34,434 nt of DNA from DATAJX01 sp964601735. Lineage in GTDB: Bacteria > Pseudomonadota > Alphaproteobacteria > UBA2136 > UBA6156. The position numbers were made by a program, and so were the translations under genes. Positions within the stretch are counted from its first letter, which is position 1. Every line of letters starts with the position of its first letter. The notes beneath the pieces were generated by a model, which did not search any database, had not been told where the DNA came from, and saw nothing but the letters and a program-made list of their open reading frames with translations. The DNA is taken from positions 1-34,434 of the forward strand of contig CAZROO010000014.1 in NCBI GenBank assembly GCA_964601735.1, given 5' to 3'. Shown here one piece after another: positions 1-7,182 of this stretch.

Positions 1-569
1 GTGATGGCCCATAGGGCCTTGGCGGTTTTTTCGACGCTGGGGGTGTGCTGAATGACGTTGTGGCAGAGTACCAGGTCGGGGATGGAATTTTTGCGTAGCG
101 GGATGTGGTCGATACTGCATTGGATGACGTCGATTTTATCCTCTAGTCCCTTGAGGTTGCGCTTCATGACGTCGTCTACGGTGTGCGAGAGTTCCAGCGC
201 GATGACGTGTTTGGCGCCGGCTTCGGCCATCCAGCGGCTTTGCATGCCGTGGCCCGCGCCGGCATCGACGACGATTTTCCCCTTGAAGTAATCGGGTTTA
301 CCAAAGTTGTGCTTTACCGTTTGCTCGAGCCATTGCAGGTAAAAATCGTCGTAGTTGAAATAGTTCCACTGGTCGCCAAAGCCGTCGACGCTTTGGCGAG
401 TTTGTTGCGGCACAAAACGCGGTACGCCGTCGATGATGGGGTAGGTATGCTTTTTACCTTTGAGGGTACCGCTGGCGATGCGCCCGGCCTTATTATAAAC
501 CGGTTTAACAAGTTTTAGCGGGCTGTGGTCGACGGGGTCGCACAGGTAGTTGAGGAGCCATTTATTCAT
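1..569 (-). CDS. class I SAM-dependent methyltransferase, truncated by window edge
   Basis: The minus strand is open from an ATG at 567-569 to the left edge, giving 189 codons without a stop. Residues 1-50 form a small Trm112-like N-terminal segment (CDPVDHSPLKL, then YPIIDGVPRFVP), as found in front of many methyltransferases. A Rossmann methyltransferase follows, with motif I as VVDAGAGHGMQS, an acidic end of strand 2 (ALELS), a motif II-like CSIDHIPL, and a motif IV-like DLVLCHNVIQHTPS. The C-terminal part lies outside the window. The substrate cannot be read from the sequence; a sugar or lipid methylase is possible because the divergent neighbour is a polysaccharide exporter-like protein. 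The two starts are only about 60 bp apart, so they may share a control region. Confidence 0.85.
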   Translation of the reverse strand, partial: MNKWLLNYLCDPVDHSPLKLVKPVYNKAGRIASGTLKGKKHTYPIIDGVPRFVPQQTRQSVDGFGDQWNYFNYDDFYLQWLEQTVKHNFGKPDYFKGKIVVDAGAGHGMQSRWMAEAGAKHVIALELSHTVDDVMKRNLKGLEDKIDVIQCSIDHIPLRKNSIPDLVLCHNVIQHTPSVEKTAKALWAI

Positions 570-628
570 GGGCAGGCTTTTACCTTTTTATGGGTGACGT
601 GTCACGGGTAAATGGTTACGGTGGCGGC

Positions 629-1870
629 ATGTCGAGACGCGCGTTGGCGACTGAAGCCTTGAGCCTGATGGTGATGAGTTTTGGCGGTATGTTGGTGGGC
701 CTCGTGGCTTCGATACTGATTACCCGTGCGCTGGGGCCCGAGGCACGCGGCGTATATGCCTGGGTATTGACAGTTTATGGCATCGCCACCCAGTTGGCGA
801 TGCTGGTGCCTTACAATACCATGCGCCAGCTTGGCAGCGCCAATGTAAAGGAAATAAGGGGCGGCGAGGGGCCGATAGAGAAAAACTGGCCCCGGCTGGC
901 GGGTACGTGGGCGGTATTGGTAGTGGTGGGCTGGGTGATAAGCTTGCCGGTATTGGCGTGGGCCCTGACCCAGCCGTTAGGACAAACCTATGGCTATCTG
1001 CTGTGGCTGGTATGGGCGGGCATGCCGGCCATCAATCTGGCAACAGGGTTGAATGCTTTGGTGCATTTGCGGCGGCGAACCAGCGATATTCTTGTGCCGA
1101 CCTTTCTTTCCCGGGGAATCGTGACCCTGCAAATCGTGGTGGCATGGGCCATAGGGATTCTGACGCTGCCGCTGGCCATGGCGGCGACGCCCTATCTTGC
1201 AGTGATTGTTTGCCTGGTTATTGTGGGTTGGTTGGGCATTCCAGTGCGGCGCTGGCAGTTTGACGCCGCATTGGCGCGGCGGGCCTCGCGGTTTATCGGG
1301 GCTACCTGGGTTGCGGCGCTGGTCACCTACATGGCGCCGAAAGTGGTAATGCTGGTTTTGCCGCAATATGCCGGATTGGCGGAGCTGGGCTATTACAGCA
1401 TTGCCGCCACATTGCTGGATGTGGCGCTGATGGTGCCCAATGCGGTGACCTCCGTACTCATCAGCCATTTCACCCGGATGGAAAGCAGCCCCCGGGCACG
1501 CTTGCATACCCTGCTGGGCCTGCTGGTAATTGTGCTAGGTTGTGCGGTTTTTGGGGTGGTAACGGCGCCGTATTTGCTGCCACTGGTGTTTGGGGCCGGG
1601 TTTATCGCTTCGGTTGAGCCGTTCCGCATTTTGCTGGTGGCGCTGATTTTACAGGCCCCGCTGGCAGTTTATACCGGTCATTTGACCGCCCGGGCCCATG
1701 CCTGGGGTTTGCTTTTACCGCCTTTGGCGAGCCTTTTGGCTACGACCGGGGCGGCTTTTATGCTGATTCCCGTCTATGGCATGAACGGGGCGGCCTGGGC
1801 GGCGGTGGCCGGGTATGCCGCCCAGCTGTTGACAACCCTGCCTTTTTGCTTCAAAAGCCGGGCCAAGTAA
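629..1870 (+). CDS. polysaccharide flippase-like (Wzx/MATE-fold) integral membrane protein
   Basis: About 413 residues, with many hydrophobic helices from residue 10 to the end and short basic loops (RRRTSD, RRWQFD). The N-terminus, with ALSLMVMSFGGMLVGLVASILITRALGPEARGVYAW-type sequence split over two helices, is typical of lipopolysaccharide and oligosaccharide flippases: a hydrophobic helix, then TRALGPExRGxYAW. The probable role is moving lipid-linked sugar units across the inner membrane. I place the start at ATG 629 because the open frame upstream (from 590) encodes a Gly-rich, non-hydrophobic stretch; 590 remains possible. It ends 68 bp before rpsL with no clear terminator, so some read-through into the ribosomal operon is possible. 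The family assignment is firm, the substrate unknown. Confidence 0.8.
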   Translation: MSRRALATEALSLMVMSFGGMLVGLVASILITRALGPEARGVYAWVLTVYGIATQLAMLVPYNTMRQLGSANVKEIRGGEGPIEKNWPRLAGTWAVLVVVGWVISLPVLAWALTQPLGQTYGYLLWLVWAGMPAINLATGLNALVHLRRRTSDILVPTFLSRGIVTLQIVVAWAIGILTLPLAMAATPYLAVIVCLVIVGWLGIPVRRWQFDAALARRASRFIGATWVAALVTYMAPKVVMLVLPQYAGLAELGYYSIAATLLDVALMVPNAVTSVLISHFTRMESSPRARLHTLLGLLVIVLGCAVFGVVTAPYLLPLVFGAGFIASVEPFRILLVALILQAPLAVYTGHLTARAHAWGLLLPPLASLLATTGAAFMLIPVYGMNGAAWAAVAGYAAQLLTTLPFCFKSRAK

Positions 1871-1938
1871 CGGAGTAGGGCCCCTCTGGGTGAGGGAAAA
1901 TCCCGAAAGTTGTAACCAAACGAAAGACCCAATAGGCA

Positions 1939-2337
1939 ATGCCTACCGTCAATCAGCTCGTGCGCAAGCCGCGCGAACTCCAGAAAACCCGCACCAAGAG
2001 CCCGGCCATGCAGTCGGCCCCGCAAAAGCGCGGCGTGTGCACCCGTGTTTACACCACCACCCCGAAAAAGCCGAACTCGGCCTTGCGTAAGGTGGCCAAG
2101 GTGCGTCTCACCAACGGCTACGAAGTTATCGCCTATATTCCGGGTGAAGGCCACAACCTGCAAGAACACAGCGTCGTGCTCATCCGCGGCGGTCGTGTGA
2201 AAGACTTGCCGGGTGTGCGTTACCATATCATCCGCGGCGCGCTGGATACCCAGGGCGTGAAGGACCGCAAGAAGGGCCGTAGCTTGTACGGCGCCAAGCG
2301 CCCCAAAGAAGGCGCTGCGGCCGGGGCCAAGAAATAA
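1939..2337 (+). CDS. rpsL: 30S ribosomal protein S12
   Basis: 132 residues, matching S12 throughout (PQKRGVCTRVYTTTPKKPNS, then GEGHNLQEHSVV, then GGRVKDLPGVRYH). The wild-type lysines at the two classical streptomycin-resistance sites are present (the KK at residues 43-44 and K88), as is D89 of the loop that is often methylthiolated. The extra C-terminal tail EGAAAGAKK is slightly longer than usual. S12 sits at the decoding centre of the small subunit. The Shine-Dalgarno sequence is weak (only AATAGGC before the ATG). rpsG follows after 22 bp, as in the str operon of nearly all bacteria. Confidence 0.98.
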   Translation: MPTVNQLVRKPRELQKTRTKSPAMQSAPQKRGVCTRVYTTTPKKPNSALRKVAKVRLTNGYEVIAYIPGEGHNLQEHSVVLIRGGRVKDLPGVRYHIIRGALDTQGVKDRKKGRSLYGAKRPKEGAAAGAKK

Positions 2338-2359
2338 CGACGAAAGAGGAGAATAGGAT

Positions 2360-2827
2360 ATGCGTCGTCGTCGTGCAGAAACCCGCCACACTTTGCCTGA
2401 TGCGAAGTACGGGGATGTGGTGCTGACCAAGTTCATCAACAAGGTCATGCTTCAAGGCAAAAAGGGCGTAGCCGAGCAAATCGTCTACGGTGCCCTGACC
2501 GCCATTGAAGCCAAGACCAAGAAGAGCCCGATTGAAACCTTCCATGCCGCGTTGAACAACGTGAAGCCGGAAACCGAAGTGCGCAGCCGCCGTGTTGGTG
2601 GCGCCACCTACCAGGTGCCGATGGAAGTGCGCCCGAGCCGCGCGCAATCGCTGGCCATCCGCTGGCTGGTCGACTACGCCCGCGGGCGTAACGAGAAGAC
2701 CATGGAAGAGCGTTTGACCAACGAACTGCTCGATGCTGTGGCCAACCGTGGCAATGCCGTGAAGAAGCGTGAGGACATTCATAAAATGGCCGAAGCGAAT
2801 AGGGCCTTTGCTCACTTCCGCTGGTAG
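2360..2827 (+). CDS. rpsG: 30S ribosomal protein S7
   Basis: 155 residues with the full S7 pattern: KYGDVVLTKFINKVM, EVRSRRVGGATYQVPMEVRP, RGNAVKKREDIHKMAEANRAFAHFRW at the C-terminus (given here in two parts: RGNAVKKRED and HKMAEANRAFAHFRW). S7 starts assembly of the 30S head by binding 16S rRNA, and in many bacteria represses its own str operon. A strong ribosome-binding site (AAAGAGGAGAA) precedes ATG 2360. The gene is followed directly by a strong intrinsic terminator, so it ends the transcript here instead of running on into fusA. Confidence 0.98.
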   Translation: MRRRRAETRHTLPDAKYGDVVLTKFINKVMLQGKKGVAEQIVYGALTAIEAKTKKSPIETFHAALNNVKPETEVRSRRVGGATYQVPMEVRPSRAQSLAIRWLVDYARGRNEKTMEERLTNELLDAVANRGNAVKKREDIHKMAEANRAFAHFRW

Positions 2828-2844
2828 TGAAAAGCCGCTTTACG

Positions 2845-2875
2845 AAGGGCCCCGGCAGGGGCCCTTTGGCTTTTG
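2845..2875 (+). terminator. intrinsic terminator of rpsL-rpsG
   Basis: A perfect 9-bp stem, AAGGGCCCC (2845-2853) against GGGGCCCTT (2858-2866), closes a GGCA loop. The downstream tract is T-rich but interrupted. It ends the rpsL-rpsG transcript before fusA. Confidence 0.85.
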
Positions 2876-2890
2876 TGTAGGGGAATTAAA

Positions 2891-2905
2891 ACAACTTTAA
2901 GTTGT
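2891..2905. promoter_or_regulatory. 15-bp dyad, operator-like
   Basis: ACAACTT-T-AAGTTGT is a perfect 7-bp inverted repeat around one base in an AT-rich patch, just after the rpsG terminator. It looks like a dimeric regulator site. No T tract follows, so it is not a terminator. Function is inferred from symmetry only. Confidence 0.4.
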
Positions 2906-2932
2906 ATTTTGAGTTTGGGGCCGCCGGGTGGG

Positions 2933-3083
2933 AAAGTGGTTTAAAACCTGCCCTGTGCAGTTTGGGGTGGGCGGAAACGGCGCGGAATTGTCACTGAAAT
3001 GGCACAAAGTGGTTCAAAACCGGGGTCTGGGTGGTTCAAAAGCGTGCGCGGGTGAGGCGGGAATGGCGGTTTGTGGCTCAAAC
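2933..3083 (+). repeat. four GTGGTTCAAAAC-like motifs spaced by near-whole helical turns
   Basis: Four copies of a motif near GTGGTTYAAAAC begin at 2936, 3009, 3031 and 3073: GTGGTTTAAAAC, GTGGTTCAAAAC, GTGGTTCAAAAG and GTGGCTCAAAC. The first two also share a preceding AAA. The start-to-start distances are 73, 22 and 42 bp, close to 7, 2 and 4 turns of B-DNA. All are in the same orientation, upstream of the small gene at 3178. This suggests repeated binding of one protein on one DNA face; the protein is unknown. The 66-codon open frame across this stretch (2928-3128) does not look like a gene. Confidence 0.5.
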
Positions 3084-3100
3084 GGCATTTTGCGGCCTTT

Positions 3101-3112
3101 ATTGTATACAAT
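3101..3112. promoter_or_regulatory. 12-bp perfect palindrome, GntR-type operator candidate over a -10
   Basis: ATTGTATACAAT is a perfect 12-bp palindrome that fits the T-n-G-T-n-n-A-C-n-A pattern known for FadR-subfamily GntR regulators. TATACA (3105-3110) inside it could be a -10 box, but no good -35 lies 16-18 bp upstream. A promoter here would need an activator, perhaps at the phased motifs just upstream. The site is 66 bp before the start of the small gene at 3178. Confidence 0.4.
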
Positions 3113-3177
3113 TGCTTGGCGAAGGTGATGGTTTGAAGTATGAAAGGTAATCCAATGCACCATCTGGAGATTTTGAT

Positions 3178-3477
3178 ATGGATGAAGAGAAGCGGATAGA
3201 GCTTTATCGCAAACTCGAGATTTTATATGAAGCAGTTATCATGGAATCCCGTAGCCATTTAACTGAGGCTGATAGCCTGACTACTCATGGCAGGTATGAA
3301 GCTGCCTGTAGTAAATGGAGTTCAGCCTATGCGGCAGAGTCATACGCTGGGACATTGTCCCGGGGCATGATTGGCCTGTTACGTAAAGATCCGATGGTTA
3401 CCAAAGAAGCGATTGAAGAACTCATTGGAATGAACCAAGAACGGCTAAAGAATTTTGATCACACACGGATAAACTGA
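3178..3477 (+). CDS. small helical protein of unknown function inserted in the str region
   Basis: 99 residues; I do not recognise the family. The sequence is charged and appears fully helical. The N-terminus (MDEEKRIELYRKLEILYEAV) is amphipathic and the middle is Ser/Ala/Tyr-rich (SKWSSAYAAESYAG). There is no signal peptide or membrane segment, so it is probably cytoplasmic. A good ribosome-binding site (TGGAG, 8-nt spacer) precedes the ATG and a terminator follows at once, so it is a self-contained transcription unit. Its DNA is visibly richer in A and T than the ribosomal genes on both sides, and codon use differs, which suggests later acquisition. It is preceded by several operator-like sites. 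Confidence 0.7.
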   Translation: MDEEKRIELYRKLEILYEAVIMESRSHLTEADSLTTHGRYEAACSKWSSAYAAESYAGTLSRGMIGLLRKDPMVTKEAIEELIGMNQERLKNFDHTRIN

Positions 3478-3485
3478 ACTCTCTC

Positions 3486-3514
3486 TGCCGCGCTTGTGTG
3501 CGGCGTTTTTTTCA
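3486..3514 (+). terminator. intrinsic terminator of the 3178 gene
   Basis: GCCGC (3487-3491) pairs with GCGGC (3500-3504), with a possible T-G extension, followed by a run of seven T (3506-3512). The short stem with a clean T tract is convincing. Confidence 0.75.
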
Positions 3515-3619
3515 TTTTTCCACCCCTGGCGCCCGTTCATTTTACTCGCGGGCACCAGGGGGCATTTTTGTAGTCTCCTCCTTGTTATATACAAATTATT
3601 GCAGGTGGGGTGGTTTGGG

Positions 3620-3719
3620 NNNNNNNNNNNNNNNNNNNNNNNNNNNNNNNNNNNNNNNNNNNNNNNNNNNNNNNNNNNNNNNNNNNNNNNNNNNNNNNNN
3701 NNNNNNNNNNNNNNNNNNN
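3620..3719. other. assembly gap (100 N)
   Basis: Exactly 100 N, the conventional placeholder for a gap of unknown length. It lies between the small gene's terminator and the 3' end of another gene, so at least part of one gene is missing. The flank from 3515 to 3619 holds no convincing gene; it contains a TTGT-TATAT-ACAA near-palindrome at 3582-3594 that resembles the one at 3101. Confidence 0.99.
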
Positions 3720-3823
3720 AGGTCGTGCCCGATGACAAGCTGGACCGGTGGAAAGTGTGCCACCTGGCCCGGGTGGATGCGCAGCGCCATGAGCTGGGCT
3801 TGTTTCCGAGTGTTCGGTTTTGA
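3720..3823 (+). CDS. 3' end of an unknown gene, cut by the gap
   Basis: The last 33 codons are visible, from VVPDDKLDRWKVCHLA to the C-terminus GLFPSVRF, with a TGA at 3821-3823. GC-rich codon use fits the host genome, and a strong terminator begins 8 bp after the stop, which supports a real gene. I do not recognise the family from this tail. The start lies in or beyond the assembly gap. Confidence 0.5.
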
Positions 3824-3831
3824 CCTGTTGA

Positions 3832-3875
3832 CCCCGCCGCGCTTCTCTTTTTGAGGGGCGTGGCGGGGATTTTTT
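3832..3875 (+). terminator. intrinsic terminator
   Basis: CCCCGCCGCGC (3832-3842) pairs with GCGTGGCGGGG (3858-3868), 11 bp with one G-T wobble, followed by a TTTTTT run. It ends the partial gene read out of the gap. Confidence 0.85.
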
Positions 3876-3907
3876 ATTGGGGAGGCCCCGGTCTGGGGCA
3901 GGGGCCC

Positions 3908-3930
3908 AAAACGCCGAAGGGGGCGTTTTT
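3908..3930 (+). terminator. second terminator-like hairpin upstream of fusA
   Basis: AAAACGCC (3908-3915) pairs with GGCGTTTT (3922-3929) and ends in five T. It could terminate on either strand. Apart from this hairpin, the preceding terminator and the REP-like element at 4019, the 400 bp from 3824 to 4223 hold no gene I can support. TATATATCAG and a strong ribosome-binding site lie just before fusA. Confidence 0.6.
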
Positions 3931-4018
3931 GCCCTGCCGCCGACCGGGGACGCGGGATTCTGCTTGGGTGGGGTTAAGGCCAGGCTGCTGGGTGAGGACT
4001 GCTTGGCCGAACCCGTAG

Positions 4019-4087
4019 CCCCGTCATTGGCCCGGCGATTTTGCGGGGAGGGAGCTTTTTAATTTGGTGCGCCGGGCCAACGCGGGG
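4019..4087 (+). repeat. REP-like palindromic element, copy 1
   Basis: 69 bp bounded by CCCCGTCATTGGCCCGGCG (4019-4037) and CGCCGGGCCAACGCGGGG (4070-4087), which are near-perfect inverted repeats, so the element can fold into a hairpin. A second copy of the same length in the same orientation is at 27543-27611. An inverted relative is at 27422-27488. Confidence 0.8.
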
Positions 4088-4223
4088 TAGGCGGGGGTAG
4101 CGGTTGGCCTGTTGGGTTATGGGGCGGCTTTTTGCTGTGGCAAGGGCTTGCTTTTTATGGCCATAGCGGGTAAACCCCGCCCAAGATTTATATATCAGCC
4201 TAAATATAGAGGAAACCGCAGAA

Positions 4224-6308
4224 ATGCCCCGCACCATCCCGTTCGAAAAAATGCGCAACATCGGTATCATGGCGCACGTTGACGCCGGCAAAACCACCAC
4301 CACCGAGCGTATTTTGTACTACACGGGCAAGACCCACAAGATTGGGGAAGTGCACGAAGGCGCCGCCACCATGGACTGGATGGAGCAGGAGCAGGAACGC
4401 GGCATTACCATCACCTCCGCCGCCACCACCGCCAGCTGGAACGGCTACCAGATCAACATCATCGATACCCCCGGGCACATCGACTTCAACATTGAAGTGA
4501 AGCGCTCGGTACGCGTGCTGGACGGCTTGATTGCGGCGTTCGACTCGGTCAGCGGCGTTGAACCCCAAAGCGAAACCAACTGGGGCCACGCCAGCAACTA
4601 CGGTGTGCCGCGCATCTGCTACATCAACAAGATGGACCGCGTGGGCGCGGGCTTCTTCCGTTGCGTGGAGATGATTCGTGAGCGCCTGCGCGCCAACGCC
4701 GTGCCGATTCAGATTCCCGTCGGCGCCGAAGACAAGTTCCAGGGCGTGATCGACCTGGTGCAGATGAAGGCGCTGGTCTGGAAGAGCGAAGAGCTGGGCG
4801 CCAAGTGGGACGTGGTTGAAATTCCCGCCGAGCTGAAGGACGAAGCCGAGAAGTGGCACAACACGCTGGTGGAAGCCGCCGTCGAGTTTGATGACGACGC
4901 CATGAACGCCTACCTGGAAGGGAATGCGCCCAGCGCGGAAACGCTGAAGAAGTGCATCCGCAAGGGCACCATCGCGATGCAGATGTTCCCGGTGGTTTGC
5001 GGCAGCAGCTTCAAGAACAAGGGCGTGCAGCCGATGCTGGACGCGGTGATTGATTACTTCCCCGCCCCCAACGAAATTGATGACGAAAACCTGAAGGGCA
5101 CCCGCGAAGACGGCACCGAAGTGGTGCTGAAGGTGGGTGACGACCAGCCGCTGGCCGCGCTGGCGTTCAAGATTGCCACCGACCCGTTTGTGGGTACCCT
5201 GACCTTTGTGCGCGTTTACACCGGTGTCATCACCAGCGGCACCGCGGTGCTGAACAGCACCCGCAGCAAGACCGAGCGCATTGGCCGTATTGTGAAGATG
5301 CACGCCAACAAGCGCGAAGAAGTGACCGAGCTGCGTGCCGGTGACATCGGCGCCTTGATTGGCCTGAAGGACACCCGCACCGGCGACACCCTGTGCGCCG
5401 ACGACCGCAACCCGGTGCTGCTGGAAACCATTGAAGCGATGGAAGCGGTGATTTCGCAAGCCATTGAGCCCAAAACCCGCGACATGCAGGACAAGATGGG
5501 CATTGCCCTGGGCAAGCTGATGGCCGAAGACCCGAGCTTCCGCGCCTTTACCGACCCGGAAAGCGGCCAAACCATCATTTCCGGCGTGGGCGAGCTGCAC
5601 CTGGAAATCATGGTTGACCGCATGAAGCGTGAGCACAAGGTGGAAGTGAACGTGGGTGCCCCGCAAGTGGCTTACCGCGAAACCATCACCAAGACCGCGG
5701 AATGCGAAGGCAAGCACGTCAAGCAGACCGGCGGCCGCGGCCAGTACGGTCACGTGTGGATCAAGTTTGAACCCAATGAACCGGGCAAGGGCTTTGAGTT
5801 CGTCAACGGCATCGTCGGCGGTACCGTGCCGAAGGAATACATCCCTGCGGTGGAAGAAGGTGTCATCGAATCGCTCAAGAACGGCATGTACGCCGGTTAC
5901 CCGGTGGTAGACGTGAAGGCCACGTTGTTCGACGGCAGCTACCACGACGTCGACTCCTCGGAAATGGCGTTCAAGATGGCCGGGATTCTGGCCGTGAAGG
6001 AAGCCGCCAAGAAATGCGGGCCGCAACTGCTCGAACCCATCATGAAGATGGAAGTGACCACGCCGCCGGATTACATGGGTGACGTGATTGGTGACCTGTC
6101 GTCCCGTCGCGGCATGATTCAGGGCACTGAAGACCGTTTTGGCCAGACCATCATCAACGCGATGGTGCCGCTGGCCAACCTGTTCGGCTACGTGACCACC
6201 CTGCGCAGCATGAGCCAGGGCCGTGCGACGCCCAGCATGACGTTTGACCACTACGACCCGGTGCCGAACAACGTGGCGGCGGAAATCCAGGCCAAGCGCG
6301 CTGCTTAA
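4224..6308 (+). CDS. fusA: translation elongation factor G
   Basis: 694 residues, the usual EF-G length. The GTPase motifs are intact: G1 AHVDAGKT (17-24), G3 DTPGH (81-85) and G4 NKMD (135-138). The domain IV sequence (GGRGQYGHVWIKFEP) and C-terminal fold (SSRRGMIQGTE, then TLRSMSQGRA) are complete. EF-G moves tRNA and mRNA after peptide bond formation and helps recycle ribosomes. AGAGGAAA lies before ATG 4224. It normally follows rpsG directly; here it has its own leader and its own terminator, and no tuf gene follows. Confidence 0.99.
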   Translation: MPRTIPFEKMRNIGIMAHVDAGKTTTTERILYYTGKTHKIGEVHEGAATMDWMEQEQERGITITSAATTASWNGYQINIIDTPGHIDFNIEVKRSVRVLDGLIAAFDSVSGVEPQSETNWGHASNYGVPRICYINKMDRVGAGFFRCVEMIRERLRANAVPIQIPVGAEDKFQGVIDLVQMKALVWKSEELGAKWDVVEIPAELKDEAEKWHNTLVEAAVEFDDDAMNAYLEGNAPSAETLKKCIRKGTIAMQMFPVVCGSSFKNKGVQPMLDAVIDYFPAPNEIDDENLKGTREDGTEVVLKVGDDQPLAALAFKIATDPFVGTLTFVRVYTGVITSGTAVLNSTRSKTERIGRIVKMHANKREEVTELRAGDIGALIGLKDTRTGDTLCADDRNPVLLETIEAMEAVISQAIEPKTRDMQDKMGIALGKLMAEDPSFRAFTDPESGQTIISGVGELHLEIMVDRMKREHKVEVNVGAPQVAYRETITKTAECEGKHVKQTGGRGQYGHVWIKFEPNEPGKGFEFVNGIVGGTVPKEYIPAVEEGVIESLKNGMYAGYPVVDVKATLFDGSYHDVDSSEMAFKMAGILAVKEAAKKCGPQLLEPIMKMEVTTPPDYMGDVIGDLSSRRGMIQGTEDRFGQTIINAMVPLANLFGYVTTLRSMSQGRATPSMTFDHYDPVPNNVAAEIQAKRAA

Positions 6309-6325
6309 AGGCATTAGGCGTTAGG

Positions 6326-6356
6326 AACAAGGGGCCTTCGGGCCCCTTGTTTTTTG
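6326..6356 (+). terminator. intrinsic terminator of fusA
   Basis: A perfect 11-bp stem, AACAAGGGGCC (6326-6336) against GGCCCCTTGTT (6341-6351), closed by an extra-stable C(UUCG)G tetraloop and followed by T. fusA is thus monocistronic. Confidence 0.95.
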
Positions 6357-6457
6357 GGTTGGCCAGCCTATTTAAGAAGGGAAGGCCAGGGGCTACCTTC
6401 GAGGTTGGCCCTGCCAATCTGCTCAGCCCGTTTCTCTTTCTCAAGGAAAAAACCTTT

Positions 6458-6808
6458 ATGTCACGTAACAAGCCTGCCCAGACAGTTGAGCGTGTCACCA
6501 GCGCGCTGATCCGCCGCAAGAACGATCTCAAACGCGCTGCCAAGGGCAAATTCAGCTTTCCGAGCCGTCAGGCGATGGTGGAGGCACTGTTCGCCAACAA
6601 GGGCCTCGGCTCGATTGGCGCGGATCCTTACCCGGTGCCTGACAGCATTCCGTGGGTTCGTCTCTGTGCGAAAGTGGATGGTTCGGCGGAGATGCACCAC
6701 TGGGCGATGGATAGGGACGGCAAGGTAACCTACCTGGGCACCAATACGCAGCCGGTGGACAATGCCTACACCGCCGAACTGAAGGCGGCGATGCCGGTGG
6801 CGGCCTGA
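6458..6808 (+). CDS. conserved-looking hypothetical protein, 116 aa
   Basis: I place the start at ATG 6458 (MSRNKPAQTVERV), preceded by AAGGAAA; the longer open frame from 6347 runs through the fusA terminator and is unlikely. The N-terminal half is basic (IRRKNDLKRAAKGKF); the C-terminal half looks like a small beta-rich domain with WVRLCAKVDGS and HHWAMDRDGKVTYLGTN. There is no signal peptide or membrane helix. A perfect terminator follows. I do not recognise the family. Codon use matches the host. Confidence 0.7.
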   Translation: MSRNKPAQTVERVTSALIRRKNDLKRAAKGKFSFPSRQAMVEALFANKGLGSIGADPYPVPDSIPWVRLCAKVDGSAEMHHWAMDRDGKVTYLGTNTQPVDNAYTAELKAAMPVAA

Positions 6809-6827
6809 GCTTGATTTGCGAAATGCC

Positions 6828-6857
6828 AAACGGCCCCTTTATGAGGGGCCGTTTGTT
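6828..6857 (+). terminator. intrinsic terminator
   Basis: AAACGGCCCCT (6828-6838) pairs perfectly with AGGGGCCGTTT (6844-6854) around a short TTATG loop. The T tract is brief. Confidence 0.85.
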
Positions 6858-6916
6858 GTGGATGGATTGTTTAACGGGTTTGCCGATACGCTTCTTTTCA
6901 ATCAGGGAGAAGAGCG

Positions 6917-6994
6917 ATGCGTCCGTTGATTCTGTGGCTTTTAGGGGTGCCAATTTTTGTGATTATTTTGCTTTATGTGTTTCATATTCTTTAA
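6917..6994 (+). CDS. 25-residue hydrophobic membrane peptide
   Basis: MRPLILWLLGVPIFVIILLY followed by VFHIL, one membrane helix with a single N-terminal arginine. AGGGAGA sits 8-9 nt before the ATG, a strong ribosome-binding site. Very short proteins with a WLLGVP-type core occur in many proteobacteria, but I cannot name a function. A patch richer in A and T surrounds it. No neighbour shares its strand closely. Confidence 0.55.
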   Translation: MRPLILWLLGVPIFVIILLYVFHIL

Positions 6995-7030
6995 AAAGGA
7001 ATGGCCCAAGAAGACCATGCTTTTATGAAA

Positions 7031-7092
7031 CACCCCGATGGGCGCCTTGCCCTCGGGTTTAACCCGAGGGCGGCATGACGGCGGTGTTATAG
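7031..7092. repeat. composite hairpin repeat, copy downstream of the histidine kinase
   Basis: Begins CACCCCGATGG, contains a hairpin GCCCTCGGGTTTAACCCGAG-GGC, and ends GACGGCGGTGTTATAG. The same ends bound the copy at 8651-8705. A GTGGATTCC hairpin follows at 7143. On the minus strand it may also serve as a terminator for the kinase gene. Confidence 0.7.
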
Positions 7093-7142
7093 AGATTCTG
7101 TCTTTACGATAGCCGGGTTGAGTGCCTTCGGCATGTCTTATC

Positions 7143-7174
7143 GTGGATTCCGATCTTCGTCGGGATGACAGGGG
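7143..7174. repeat. GTGGATTCC-type palindromic repeat
   Basis: GTGGATTCCGATCTTCGTCG and GGATGACAGGGG form a short hairpin (TCCGA-TCTTC-GTCGGGA). It is a diverged member of the family seen at 8734, 13506 and 24531. Confidence 0.6.
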
Positions 7175-7182
7175 ACTTTTGG

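Noticed and set aside
2928..3128. 66-codon open frame after rpsG
   Set aside because: No convincing ribosome-binding site, low-complexity composition, and it overlaps the operator-like motifs; more likely regulatory DNA.
3824..4223. 61-codon frame (3877-4062) and others upstream of fusA
   Set aside because: They run through terminators and the REP-like element, with no ribosome-binding site or protein-like composition.
4200..6314. 704-codon open frame on the minus strand across fusA
   Set aside because: It is the exact antisense of fusA, His/Gly/Val-rich as expected from reading GC-rich codons backwards; EF-G motifs on the plus strand are decisive.
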